Source: Flaveria trinervia
Taxonomy: Eukaryota > Streptophyta > Magnoliopsida > Asterales > Asteraceae
Direction of reading: 5' to 3'
DNA: 64,000 bases
Assembly: GCA_025506515.1 (NCBI GenBank)
Contig: CM046444.1
Location: 70,290,192-70,354,191 of the forward strand
Part shown: piece by piece, positions 47,471-58,449 of the stretch
How the letters are laid out: every line of letters starts with the position of its first letter
How positions within the stretch are numbered: position 1 is the stretch's first letter
The notes under the pieces: model-generated
What the model was told of the DNA's origin: nothing
The model's input: the letters and a program-made list of their open reading frames with translations, nothing else
Databases searched by the model: none
Program-made: the position numbers and the translations under genes

Positions 47471-49640
47471 CAATATTGTTCCTACACTCAGAAATAAATC
47501 AGTTAGAAGTGACAACCCAAGTCTGAATGATCTTGGGTTTGTCAACAGTGTCTAAATTTTTACTCCTTCATGACTTAATCCTAAAGTTTCAGTATTAGTT
47601 TCATATCTAGTTGATTTATTTTGATTTGATGGTGGTGAGGATGATTCTGTTAAAGCTGATGCAAAATCTTTGGAGTCTTCTTTCTTAATTGATTCTTCCT
47701 TCACCTTATCTTTCTTTGGTTGATATTTTGATTTAGAAGATGAACCTACACTTTTGAAGGTTTTATCATCTTTTGCTTTTGATTGAGACACATGTGATCC
47801 CTTTTCAAAATGATCAAAGAAATTATCACTGATGATTGACTTCTTCTCAGCCAAGTCCACCTTTTTGTGAGGTGTTTTGGATTGGCTTGATGTTGTTTTC
47901 TTCACAGATTTAGCATCTTCAGAAGATTTCTGCTTTGGTTTTGACTTTTGCTTTTGATTTACCTTCTTTTGCTTTGAATCATCTTGACTTTCAGTAGATT
48001 GAGAGTCTGATTCTGTCAAATCAGTTTTTGACTTCTTTGTGCTTTTTCTTTTGTTCTTTTTGTTAAAATAGCATTCCTAAGTTGAATGATTATTTTTGTT
48101 GCATATAGCACATAATTTGTTGAAGTAACACTCTGAAGTCATATGATTGTTCATATTGCATATGGAACAGTAACTGCTGAAGTAGCAGTCTTCTGTATTG
48201 TGATTTGTCATATCACACCACTTGCAATACATTTCTTCAGATTCTTCTTCATGCTCATCTTTTTTCTTTTTCTTGTTCAGTTTGGGAGCCTTTGTTTCCT
48301 CTTTTGAAGATTTGATTTGTTCTTGCTGTTCCTTGAAGCATCATCAATTGAATCTTTCTTGTCCTTTGATGACTTTTGTTGCTTCAGATTCAACATCTTT
48401 TGTTTGTTAACAGTTTCTCTTTTTGGTACCTCATCCGTAGATTCGGCTTTCTTCTTCCGCAGAAGTTCTACGGATTCAGCAGACTTTGCTTTCCGCAGAT
48501 CTTCTACTGAAGAATTTTTTTTTTGTTTAGTTGATACTTGTTTCTTCTTACCTTTATCTGCATGGGATAAAAGTACTTCTTCAGTTGATCCGCAACTATC
48601 AACTTCTTTTTGAAGATTCAGTTCTTGAAGTCCTTCATTGAGTTCAGCAATCCTCTTGCAGATAGTCTTCAGCATGTTTCTCTGCTTTGGAGGATATTGC
48701 AGCTTTGATTCTTCAAGACTTTTGGAATACCGGTTTTAATATGAACATTCTTACCATGGTCATTTGATCAACATCAGGTTCATCAGAATCATCCAAGTCA
48801 TCACAATTATCATAATCAAATTCTGAATCATTTTGATTTAAAATTCTGATTCAGAGGATTCAGTTTCACTCACCTCAGCTTCATTGTTAATGTTGATTTG
48901 AGTTGATTCTGTTTCAAACTTGGTGCTAGCACAAAATGATTTGACAGAGTGTTGGTCATTGTTGTAGGTAAAGATGTGTAATTATCATTTATAGGTGGTG
49001 CAACAGCATTATAACCCAACCCAGACCTTTTCTTTGATTCAATATGAGAATTTAGTAATTTCTCATATTGCTGAGATGATAATTGAAACTTCTGAAGTTT
49101 CACTTCAGTTGAAGTGATCAGCCATGGATTTTGTTAAGGAAGTGGTCAGATTCTCAACTTGGGCTTTTAGGCTATAGTTTTCAGTAACAAAATTTTCTAA
49201 ATCCTTTTGCAAAGAGTTAATTTTGATTTGATACAATTTATGTTCTCTAACATGGGATTCATTCAAAATCATAGTTTCTTTTACTTTGTCAGCCAACTGT
49301 TGAGCATGGACTCTATAACGTTCAACTTCCTCAACACATGTTGATGAACACAACCTTTCTTTTACCTCTCTGGCCATTGGAGGAACTTTGTGTTCCAAAT
49401 GAGCCATCAATGCTGATTCTCTTCCAAGACTTCTTTTTCATACATACTCCAGTCACACGTTCCATCTTGAAGTATGATCAGCCCTGACTCTTTTGAGTTG
49501 CTTGGTCCAGCTGATTCATTGGTGGCTGGTGGGGATGCATTGATAGTTGAGATTGTCTGTGCAGGTCTTTGAGATTTGATTGTTGATGAGGTTGAATCTG
49601 ATGTTGCTGATGCTGCTGATGTTGTCTCATCTCTGGATAT
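47471..49640 (-). pseudogene. copia-2 Gag-Pol linker with coiled coils and Lys/Ser-rich segments
   Basis: Frames at 49410-49105, 49103-48870, 48675-48277 and 48019-47552 are rich in Lys, Ser, Gln and Glu. The 49410-49105 frame has coiled-coil character (YQIKINSLQKDLENFVTEN). A tandem zinc-knuckle array is embedded at 48071-48226. Position and composition match the copia-1 linker at 1938-3060. Confidence 0.7.
48071..48226 (-). other. three tandem CCHC zinc knuckles in copia-2 linker
   Basis: Read on the minus strand, three CX2CX4HX4C units follow each other: C-KW-C-DMTN-H-NTED-C, C-SI-C-NMNN-H-MTSE-C and C-AI-C-NKNN-H-ST(stop)E-C. They are spaced by YFSSY and YFNKL and are independent of the gag knuckle at 49652-49693. 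All metal ligands are present; the third unit has a stop codon inside. Confidence 0.85.
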
Positions 49641-50843
49641 GACTGTTGATTACATTCTTTGGAGAAATGTCCATAGAGATTGCACTTGAAGCATCTTACC
49701 TTTGATTTGTCAACACAATATTTGATGTTTTACTGGCTGCTGCCAAGTTCTGTTTCTCCTGAGATATTGCTTTGCTCTATAAGAATCATTGTCATCTGCC
49801 ATTGTAGTCCATTTTTCCACTACATCAGGATGTAGTTCTTCTAAGTCTTGTTGGCAGATATTTGCTGACGTTAGAGAGCTTCCCAGATATGCTTGAAAAC
49901 TAGAACTAAAAGCTGCAAAGGCTGCTTTTTGTTCTTCAGAATCCAATATCACAGTGATTGGTTCTAACTGATTGTTTGAATGTGAAGACTTAGTTGTTGC
50001 TGCAGTTGTATCTTTTCTATCAGCAGTTCTTCCTTTATCCTTTTGATTTTTATCTTGAGATGATTTCTTTGAGGGTTTAGAAGCATAAAAGCTAACTTCC
50101 TCCTCATTATCACTCCAAGCACAAGAGTTATCACTTTCATTGTTTGAAAGAAAATGCACTTCGAACATTATTTGTTTCTTTGAAGTGATAGGGTGAGACA
50201 TGAGTTCTCACACTCTTGTTTCTTTATTTTTCATCCATTTCAAGAGCTTCCACTTTGGCAACCAGAGTATCTAGACCAGTTGACTTCAGATCTATAGTGT
50301 TCTTGAACATGGATACTGTTTGCTTCTAACTTTCTGGCAAAGTGTGGAGCATTTTCTTGTTTAATTCCTCATTGGTATATTTCAACTCCAATATATTCAT
50401 CTCAGTTACCAACTGCAAGAATTTATGAAGTTGTTGAGGAATTGATTCATCCTCAATATGATGAAATGTTTCATATTATGACCTGAGAGTGTCTCTCCTT
50501 ATGCTTCTGATCTCGTCACTCCCTTCGCAGAGAGTATGAAGTATCTTCCACAAGGAGTTTGCTATTTTGTAGTTCTCACACCTGATCAATATCTCTTCAG
50601 GTAAAGCCATACTAAGCAAACTGTATGCTTTGATATCAAACTTGACCTTTTTGACATCATCAGGTGATAGATCTTTGGTACTAATTGGTTGATTTTTGTC
50701 GTTATAATCCGGCCCAAGGGTGGGTGGAATATAAGGACTTCAGTGATGGAGACCCATAAGTCAGAATCAGTATAATTTACACTGAAGTCTACTTTTGTTT
50801 CCAACTTCGGTGGTTGGTAAGATGATTCACTGAAGTTGCTCAT
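49641..50843 (-). pseudogene. copia-2 gag with CCHC knuckle, broken
   Basis: ATG at 50843 (MSNFSESSYQPPKL) follows the leader. The frame is lost near 50590. The capsid middle is only patchily readable. The frame at 50201-49710 is Ser/Lys-rich with DNDSYRAKQYLRR. The knuckle C-FK-C-NLYG-H-FSKE-C lies at 49693-49652, followed by a Gln/His/Pro-rich tail. Confidence 0.8.
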
Positions 50844-51077
50844 GATGTTAATTGATGAGAATGATCAACAAGATCTTCTATTCAATTGATTTGAATATAG
50901 ATACAAGTTAATCTAATCGAATGCCGTCGAACGACAAACAAGTTTCACACAAAATTCATTTCAAGTTTCACATAAAAAATAGTAGATCTAATCAGTAAAA
51001 ACTAACAAATCTACATAATTCAAAGCAATTAAGCACAACTAACACTGATAGATCAATTGATCTAAATCAATGACCAG

Positions 51078-51089
51078 GCTCTGATACCA
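51078..51089 (-). other. copia-2 primer-binding site
   Basis: The minus strand reads TGGTATCAGAGC, complementary to the 3' end of plant initiator tRNA-Met, two bases inside the 5' LTR end (51092). This fixes element orientation and the LTR border. Confidence 0.95.
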
Positions 51090-51091
51090 CC

Positions 51092-51554
51092 TGTGAATCC
51101 AAGGATCGCAATCAGGAATTATCAGTGTCGGTTGATGGCAAGTCAACGTTTGCGGAATCAACGTTAATTTGGTTTAATTGTTTGTAATAACTTTAAGTAT
51201 CAATAAATATTCAAGAACACACTCAACAAAACACAATTAATGAATAATAAGTATTTCATTAGAATATGTTAATGATTACAAATATAATGAATGAGTGATA
51301 TCAAAGTATATTATGATGTGACGGCTGCTAGGTTTGATTGAGTGACTTTGATGTGATTGTCGTATTGCTATTGCTGTTGCTATTCAATCAATCATCTAAA
51401 CAATTGTCTTTTGAATCGAAACCTAGGATCCATATATATAGACAATGATGTTTCAGTTATAGGAAACACCGGATCTCTTGGGATATGATTTGTTTCAGTT
51501 AAGGAATCATTGGATTTCTCGGGATTCGCATAACTGCCTTGTTGACTTGTAACA
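51092..51554 (-). mobile_element. copia-2 5' LTR (463 bp)
   Basis: On the minus strand it begins TGTTACAAGTCAACAAGG (51554) and ends GGATTCACA (51092), giving TGT...ACA termini next to the primer site. The inner border is firm. The outer one is inferred from the TG terminus and from the change to copia linker-like sequence beyond it, because the second LTR is missing. Confidence 0.75.
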
Positions 51555-51637
51555 CTTGTATTATACAAGTGTTTGGACTCCGCAGGAATAATGTCTTCAG
51601 TAGGAATTTGTTCTTCCATAGATGATTTGTTCTTCAG
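51555..51637 (-). mobile_element. fragment of a copia-2-like integrase-RT linker
   Basis: On the minus strand this reads TEEQII and, in the next frame, MEEQIPTEDIIPAES, matching the repeats at 45650-45860. It lies between the copia-2 LTR and the start of gypsy copy B, so it is probably a remnant of another copia-2-type copy or of a rearrangement. Confidence 0.55.
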
Positions 51638-52829
51638 TAGGATGAGATGGTCTGAACTGAAGAGGTTGGTGATTGAGGAGTTCTGTCCTCATAGAGAAAT
51701 GGACAAAGTTGAGAGAGAGTTCCTGCAGTTGGAGGTGGGAAGCATGACACATCATAAGTACACCGCCAAGTTCACCGAGATGGCACGTCTGGTGCCGGAT
51801 CAGGTGACACCTCTGTCGCGGAAGATTAATAGGTACATTCAGGGCTTGCCGGCGGATATTCGCAGGCACATGATCGCTGCCCGACCGAGCACGTTTAGGT
51901 CAGCGGTGGATTTGGCAGGGAGGTTGTATGATGAGAGGGATGTGGTGGTGGTGGCTGAAAGTAGTAAGAAAGGTGGTAGTGATCGAAATTGGAATGGGAA
52001 GAGGTTTTTTCAAGGTGGTCCCCTAACGAATAACAAGAAGGCACGGGTAGACGACCGCCGTGCGGTCACATCGGGTGCGGGTTCGAAGAAGTGTGGTAGA
52101 TGTGGGAAGGAGCACAGTGGGGAATGTAGGCTGGGGTCCAACTTGTGCTTCAAATGTGGGAAGATGGGGCATGTAGCAAGGGACTGTCGTACGGTCCGGT
52201 GTTTTAACTGTAGTGTGGAAGGCCACATGAGTAGGGATTGTAAGAAGCCGAGGGTTGAAGGTTCTGGGGAGAAGAAGATTGGAGGAGAAGGACCAAGGGT
52301 GAGTGCCAGGGCATTCACTATGACACAGAAGGAGGCTAGGACGGACCCTGATGTTGTGTCCGGTACGTTTCTAATGAACCAAACTTTAGCTTCTATGTTA
52401 TTTGATTCTGGTGCCAGTAAAAGTTTTATCTCTGCTGCTTTATGTGCCAAGCTGCCTTTTAGTAGTAGATGTGTTAATACACCCTTTGATGTAGAAACTA
52501 CCATAGGTAAGTTTACCAGAATTTTGGAGGTGATAGAGGGTTGTGATGTAGAACTAGAAGGTCATAAATTTCCTGTTAGACCGTTCGTGATTACCTTAGG
52601 TGGTTTTGATATGGTTCTTGGGATGGATTGCTTAGCGGATTACAAGGCGAACATTGTGTGCTGCAAGAAGATGATTCGTCTAACAGTGCTTGACGCGAGT
52701 AAGGTGACGGTTCATGGGGATCGGGTCACGACGATCCCAAAAGTAATCTCAATGACGGTGGCAGGAAAGAGGCGTGGATGTAGTGCCTACTTGGCCTATG
52801 TAAAGGATGTGGATACGCCAGCACCATAA
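51638..52829 (+). CDS. gypsy copy B Gag-protease, 5'-truncated but open
   Basis: The open frame runs 51573-52829 (418 aa), but its first 22 or so residues come from the copia fragment, and gypsy Gag starts with RMRWSELKRL near 51638. It contains the capsid C-terminal part, a degenerate knuckle (C174, C177, H181, C185), two complete knuckles (C192, C195, H200, C205 and C210, C213, H218, C223), and the protease (LFDSGASKSF, Asp 278; later GMDCLADYKA). Gag N-terminus and LTR are missing on the left. The frame ends TAA at 52827-52829, just before RT. Still open, but not a functional element. Confidence 0.8.
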
Positions 52830-52847
52830 CTGTCTGATGTACCGGTT

Positions 52848-53735
52848 GTGTGTGACTTTCTAGACGTGTTTCTAAAAGACTTACCAGGAGATCCACCTGA
52901 CCGTGAGATCAAGCTTCAGATTGACTTGATACCGGGTGCCCAACCTGTTGCCAAGGCACCATATCGTTTGGCTCCAACTGAGATGAAAGAGCTGATGGAG
53001 CAGTTGCAAGTGCTGCTCGATAAGGGGTTTATCAGATCGAGTATCTCTCCTTGGGGTGCTCCGGTCTTATTCGTGAAGAAGAAAGACGGTAGTATGAGGA
53101 TGTGCATTGACTATCGTGAGCTGAATAAGTTGACGATAAAGAATCGGTACCCGTTACCGAGGATTGATGATTTGTTTGATCAGCTTCATGGTGCCAGTTG
53201 GTTTTCAAGGATAAATCTTCGATTTGGCTACCATCAGCTAAAGGTGAAGGAGGAGGATATTCCTAAAACATCTTTTCGCACGCGTTATGGTCACTACGAG
53301 TTCCTCGTTATGTCATTTTGTTTGACCAACGCACCAGCTGCTTTTATGGACCTGATGAATCGAGTGTGTGGGCCGATATTGGATAAATTAGTGATTGTGT
53401 TTATTGATGATATCCTGATTTATTCGAAAAGCGAGGTTGAGCATGCCGGTCATATTCGGGAAGTTTTGGAGACGTTGAGAAAGGAGAAGTTGTACACCAT
53501 GTTCTCCAAGTGCGCGTTCTGGTTGTGCGAAGTTCAATTCTTGGGTCATGTAGTGAACCCTGATGGGATTATGGTGGACCCAGCAAAGGTAGAGGCGGTG
53601 ATGCAATGGAAGTCTCCAAAGACGCCATCCGAGATTCGTAGTTTCTTGGGTTTGGCGGACTACTACAGAAGATTCATCCAAGACTTTTCCAAGATAGCTT
53701 CTCCACTAACTAAGTTGACCCAGAAAGATGTGTAG
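52848..53735 (+). pseudogene. gypsy copy B reverse transcriptase
   Basis: The 295-aa open frame goes from CDFLDVFLKDLPG through LIPGAQPVAKAPYRLAP, SPWGAPVLFVKKKDGS, FIDDILIYSKS and YYRRFIQDFSKIASPLTK. The FIDD box is intact, but the first catalytic Asp of SRIDL is Asn here (SRINLRFGYHQ) and a conserved Gly is Cys (MSFCLTNAP). A TAG ends the frame at 53733. In the family this enzyme makes cDNA; the substitution should inactivate it. Confidence 0.9.
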
Positions 53736-54180
53736 TTTGTATGGTGTCAAGCTCATGAGAAGGCATTCGAGGAATTGAAGGCGAGATTGACTCAAGCTCC
53801 TATTATGTCATTACCCGATGGAAGTGAAGATCTGGGGGTTTATTCTGATGCTTCCTACTCGGGGTTAGGGTGTGGTTAATGTAAAGAGAGAAGGTTATAG
53901 CCTATGCATCCCGACAGTTGAGTTCATTAGCTCAATTATCCTACTCATGACTTGGAGCTAGCAGCTGTGGTCTTTGCGTTAAAGATTTAGAGACACTATC
54001 TTTACGGGACGAAGTGCACCATATTCACCGACCATAAGAGCTTGAAGTACTTCTTTGAGCAGAAAGATTTGAACATGAGGTAGAGGAGATGGTTAGAGCT
54101 TATAAAAGATTATGATTGCGAGATACATTACCATCCGAGCAAAGCCAACGTGGTGGCGGACACCCTTAGCAGAAAAGAGA
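53736..54180 (+). pseudogene. gypsy copy B RNase H, broken
   Basis: After a stop the sequence reads FEELKARLTQAPIM and YSDASYSGLGC. A frameshift near 53875 follows. The second half (FTDHKSLKYFFEQKDLNMR, YHPSKANVVADTLSRK) is readable to about 54178. The DASYSG and TDHK motifs are typical of gypsy RNase H. Confidence 0.85.
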
Positions 54181-55117
54181 GGCCCAGGCCGATTCGGGTG
54201 AAAGCATATCAGTTGATCATGACTTTGGATGTGATGAAGCAAGTCAAGGAGTTCCAAGACGAGGCATTGAAAGAAGATCATCTTAACTTTGAAAGAATGA
54301 GAGGTCTGGTCGCAGAATTAGGTGAAAACACGCTTGGTGTTAGAATTCGATTTGGGAGGATGTGGATTCCTTGTTTTGGGGATCTACGGGTGAAGATTTT
54401 GGATGAAGCTCATAAGACCCGATACTCTATTCATCCCGGTGCCACAAAGATGTATCAAGACATGAAGAAAGATTATTGGTGGCCGGGTATCAAACGTGAT
54501 GTGGTGGAGTATGTGAGTAAAGGTCTTACTTGTCTACAGGTGAAGGTCGAGCCTCAGAAGCCATATAGGAAGATCCAACCTTTGGATATACCGGAATGGA
54601 AGTGGGAGCACATCACCATGGATTTCATTACAAAGCTGCCACGTACCCCGAAAGGGTATGATGCTATATGGGTGTTGTTGATTGTCTGATGAAGAGTGCT
54701 CACTTTCTACCGATCCGCGAGACATATTCATCCGAGAGGTCGGTGGATCTTTTCATTAAGGAAATCGTAACTCGTCATGGTGTACCGGTGTCGATTGTGT
54801 CCGATCGTGACACCCGGTTTACATCCAAATTTTGTAAGAAATTCCATGATGCTATGGTGATGAGGTTACACATTAGCACGGCTTATGATCATCAGAAAGA
54901 TGGTCAGTCAGAAAGGACCATTCAGACCTTGGAGGATATGCTTCGTGCTTGTGTTATCGATTTTGGAGGAAGTTGGGATGACCACTTACCATTAGCTGAG
55001 TTCTCATATAACAACAGTTATCATGCCAGCATTGGTATGCCCCCTTATAAGAGATGCTATATGGTAGGAGATGCAAGACACCCGTGTGTTGGGGTGATAT
55101 TGGTCAGAAAGAGTTAG
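54181..55117 (+). pseudogene. gypsy copy B integrase, broken
   Basis: Frames at 54150-54689 and 54668-55117. The zinc-binding region has HKTRYSIHPGATKMYQDM, but the first Cys of the expected SKCLTC is Gly (SKGLTC). The core has WEHITMDFITKLP, VSDRDTRFTSKF and DGQSERTIQTLEDM, so the D,D,E residues are present. A single-base change of frame around 54680 splits it. Confidence 0.88.
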
Positions 55118-55656
55118 GGAGCATCAAGGTGATCGAGGCTATGACTGAGAAGCTTGAAAATATCAAGGCCTTCATGAAGGCAACCAAAGATAAATAGAAG
55201 TCGTATGCTGATAAACGACGCATGCCGATTGAGTTTAAGGTGGGTGACCGGGTTATGTTGAAGGTCTCACCTTGGAAGGGTATCATCCGATTCAGAAAGC
55301 GGGGCAAGTTGAGTCCAAGGTAGGGCCTTTCCGAATCGTTGCTCGAGTAGGAGAGGTGGACTATAGACTAGAATTACCCGATGAGTTAAGTGGAATTCAC
55401 CGACATTCCATGTATCTCATTTAGGAAGTGTTTAGTGGATGAAGAGATGATTGTTCCACTGGGGGATATCGAAGTGGATGAACGACTCAATTATGTGGAG
55501 CATCCAGTGGCAATCATCGATCGAAAGGAGAAGAGGTTGAGGAATAAAGTGGTTACTCTTGTGCGTGTACAGTGGAAGCACAAGAAAGGATCCGAGTCTA
55601 CGTGGGAGACTAAAGAGGAAATGAGAGAGCATTACCCACGTCTGTTTGAGGAATAA
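55118..55656 (+). pseudogene. gypsy copy B integrase C-terminus with chromodomain-like end
   Basis: The frame at 55390-55656 ends with RVQWKHKKGSESTWETKEEM and HYPRLFEE, the chromovirus C-terminal pattern of spaced aromatic residues. Upstream (55130-55390) frames are broken but readable (GDRVMLKVSPWKG-like). Directly after the stop comes the polypurine tract AACGGGGGTGGA (55682-55693). Confidence 0.82.
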
Positions 55657-55695
55657 CAGGTTTCGGGGACGAATCCTATTTAACGGGGGTGGACT

Positions 55696-57800
55696 TATAA
55701 CACCCGGATATTTTCTTTGAAGCCGACGAAAGAAGAAAAAAAATAAAGTCCAAAGTCAAGGGACCAAACTTGCCAAAATGGGAAAGATCTTGAATGAGTG
55801 GGGGTATAAGAGGGAGAAGGCAACCCACACCCTCCCCCATACTCACAAATTCAGCCATAGAGAGAAAAAGGAGAAAAAGAGGGTTTCAAGCTTGGTTCTC
55901 GTGGATTCGAGCGTGAAAGTTGAAGTGTAGCGGGTTGGATTAAAGCTCTGCTCGACGGTGTTGTTTGTGTGAGTTCTAGGACCCCTCTTTTAAACGTTTT
56001 CAACTGATTTAGGGCTGGAACACATGGGTAAACCTGTTTTTGAAATATGTGTTGAACCCGTATGTATGTGTTTGTGTGTGATGCGAGTGGAGTTTGTTTT
56101 CGGGCTTGTATGTGCTTGAATGGTGCTGTGGTATGTGTTTCTAAGGTTTAGGATGGTTGATTTGGGCTTAGAATGAGTTTGGAAGGGTTTGGAGGCCAAA
56201 AAGTGCAGACTGGGTTCGGGATGAACTGTATTCTGCATCAGCTAGGGTTAGGCGACCGAATGGCATACGACTGAGGCCATACGGTCGAAAGGAGTGCGAT
56301 TGAGGTTCATTCACACGCGAGTGGTGCGATTGGAGTCCATTCGCTTGTAAGTCGTACGACTAAGGGCCATTCACATGGGAGTTATGCGACTAAGGGTCCA
56401 TTCGCCTAAGTGTTCATCCGCATTAGTTTCATTCACACAAGGTGTCCATCCGCAGTAGTTCCATTCACATGGGACTCATCCGCATTGTGTTCATCCGCAT
56501 TGGGTCCATTCGCATGGGGCCATTTTCCTGATGTTCATCCGCATGGTGTTTAGTCGCCTGGGAGGCCATGCGACTGAAAGTTGCCCATACGCCCAAGTAG
56601 GGCTTGTGTACCTGAGGGAACATAGTTTATTTACTGACTGTCGGGGGAAAGTGCAGATGTAAGTTTTGATGTGGAAGGTTCTCGGGGGGGGGGGGGGGGT
56701 TCATATAGATGACTTTTGAGGCCATAGAGGTTGTGTTGGGCATGGATGACGATGATGTATGGCGATGTATGATGTTGTATGTTTATGCATGATGTATGTT
56801 AGGTATGTATGTTAATGCCATGTATGATGATGTTGACTGTGTATGTTGATGTTCCTTATTATTATGTATGATTATCATTCCCTTGGCTTTACGTTGAATG
56901 TTAATAAATGAAATGAAAGTATTATGTAACGTAAAGTGGAAGATAATAAAAAGAAGAACATGGTGAATGAATGCATGCATTAAAGAACGATGAAAGTAAA
57001 GAAAGTCTTGCAAGCCTTGTATGTCGGGACACACCCCAATGTAGGGTGTTAGGCCAACGGCATGCGGGTTAGCTACCCTAAAAGGATGCACGTCGGGGTC
57101 TTTCTTTATGATTGACCATTTGTATGGAACCATTGTTGCTTATGTTTGGTACTGCGGCCAGGGTGCTATGCACCATGATGGAAGGTCTATGATAGGCTTT
57201 GGCCAAATACCAGCTTTATGCATGACGAAAGGGTATAGCACATGACAATGGTACACCTGAACCTTACCTTTGGTACTGCGGCCAGGGTGCTGTGAACCAT
57301 GATGGAAGGTCTATGATAGGCTTTGGCCCAGTACCAGCTCTATGCATGACGAAAGGGTACAGTTCATGGTATGAACGGAAGGAAAAGATGTAATGAATGA
57401 ACACAAGTAAATGGACGAATGATGAAGATAATAATGATATTATGTATGTGTACGTAAGATGTATGATCACATGTACAAGTAACGAACGGTTTAATGAAAG
57501 TAAAGTATGTTTTATTTTAAAACTAGAACTCACTCAACAACGCTGACTTTTATGTGTTTTCTGGTTGGCAGGTAATGTTGCTGAGGATGGCATGGGGCGA
57601 CTACTCAGCTCTTTTGGAAGACATTCTTTTGATTAATGTTTTTGCATTGTAATGCGAACAAATGATGTTTTGAAATGAACGGTTGTATTAACCTGCAAAA
57701 GCATTTGTAATAAAATGAAAAGTTACTTTTATGTTTCTGCTGCAATGTTTATGAATGTTTAATGTAAAGTTATATTTTTATGTGCAATGATTACCTAAAC
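55696..57800 (+). mobile_element. gypsy copy B LTR (right end approximate)
   Basis: It starts TATAACACCCGG (TG mutated to TA) right after the polypurine tract and aligns base by base with the copy A LTR. It carries the same motif cluster (56250-56580) and the same tandem duplication of about 120 bp (57150-57360). A run of 16 G at 56684-56699 replaces the interrupted run of copy A. It continues without a break into leader-like sequence (57780-58150), where a 38-bp block (CCTAAACTTAAGTGAAACAG) is duplicated, and then gag. Confidence 0.78.
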
Positions 57801-58151
57801 TTAAGTGAAACAGTAAATTTTCAAAATAAACCTAAACTTAAGTGAAACAGGTAAATTTTCAAAATAAACCTAAACTTAAACTGAAAATGGGACAAAAAGG
57901 GAAGGAATGCTAGTTTGAGTATCAGGTATTTTCATAATGTTAACCGGTATTATGTGCGCATGTTATGTGGTTTATGTGTTGTTTGTAGATTTAAATACTG
58001 ATGTAGTCAGGAAAGGTAATGCTTGGGGTATGAAGAGTAAAGTAAGTGGCTAATCACAACTGGCCACTGTAATTAGGGACTTACTATACTTGACAAACTA
58101 AGTTGTTCCCTTGAATGACCGTGTTGGTGTTTGAATCTTTGAGTGTGTGTG

Positions 58152-58449
58152 AGGACCATCGGTGGTAGATCTTCAAAGGCTTCACGTGGTGGAGGTCATG
58201 GCGCTAACCACGGGTTACAAGAGGAAGACCCAGAGTTGAAAAGGTGGTTCCTGAAGAACTAGAGACCCGTCATCCGGTGGGTGGTGATGAGAATGCAAAC
58301 TTAAGGGCCTTAGTGAAAGAGGCGGTGGTTGAAGATGTGCATCAAGTCATGCAGACGATCTTACTGTCTATAGTGACTGAAGTGATTAAAGCTATACGGG
58401 AGGGGGAGAGGAAAGAAGAAGTAGACCTACGGGCGAAAGGAGACAACCC
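58152..58449 (+). pseudogene. start of a second gypsy gag, cut by copia-3
   Basis: The sequence matches copy A gag from 35834 on (GGTGGTAGATCTTCAAAGGC). The ATG is lost here (GAGGACCATC in place of the start), but the later TGA of copy A is a sense codon. The frame at 58244-58480 continues to the point where the copia-3 LTR begins (58450). Confidence 0.85.

Larger units (their letters stand above)
38428..51554 (-). mobile_element. copia-2: Sirevirus-like Ty1/copia element, 5' LTR present, 3' LTR missing
   Basis: On the minus strand the order is 5' LTR (51554-51092), tRNA-Met-type primer site, gag, protease, integrase, RT, RNase H, spacer, ORF3. The element ends just after the ORF3 stop (TGA at 38432-38430), where gypsy copy A sequence starts. 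No polypurine tract or second LTR is found. It has the same architecture as copia-1 but is strongly diverged in sequence. Frameshifts occur throughout. Confidence 0.9.
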
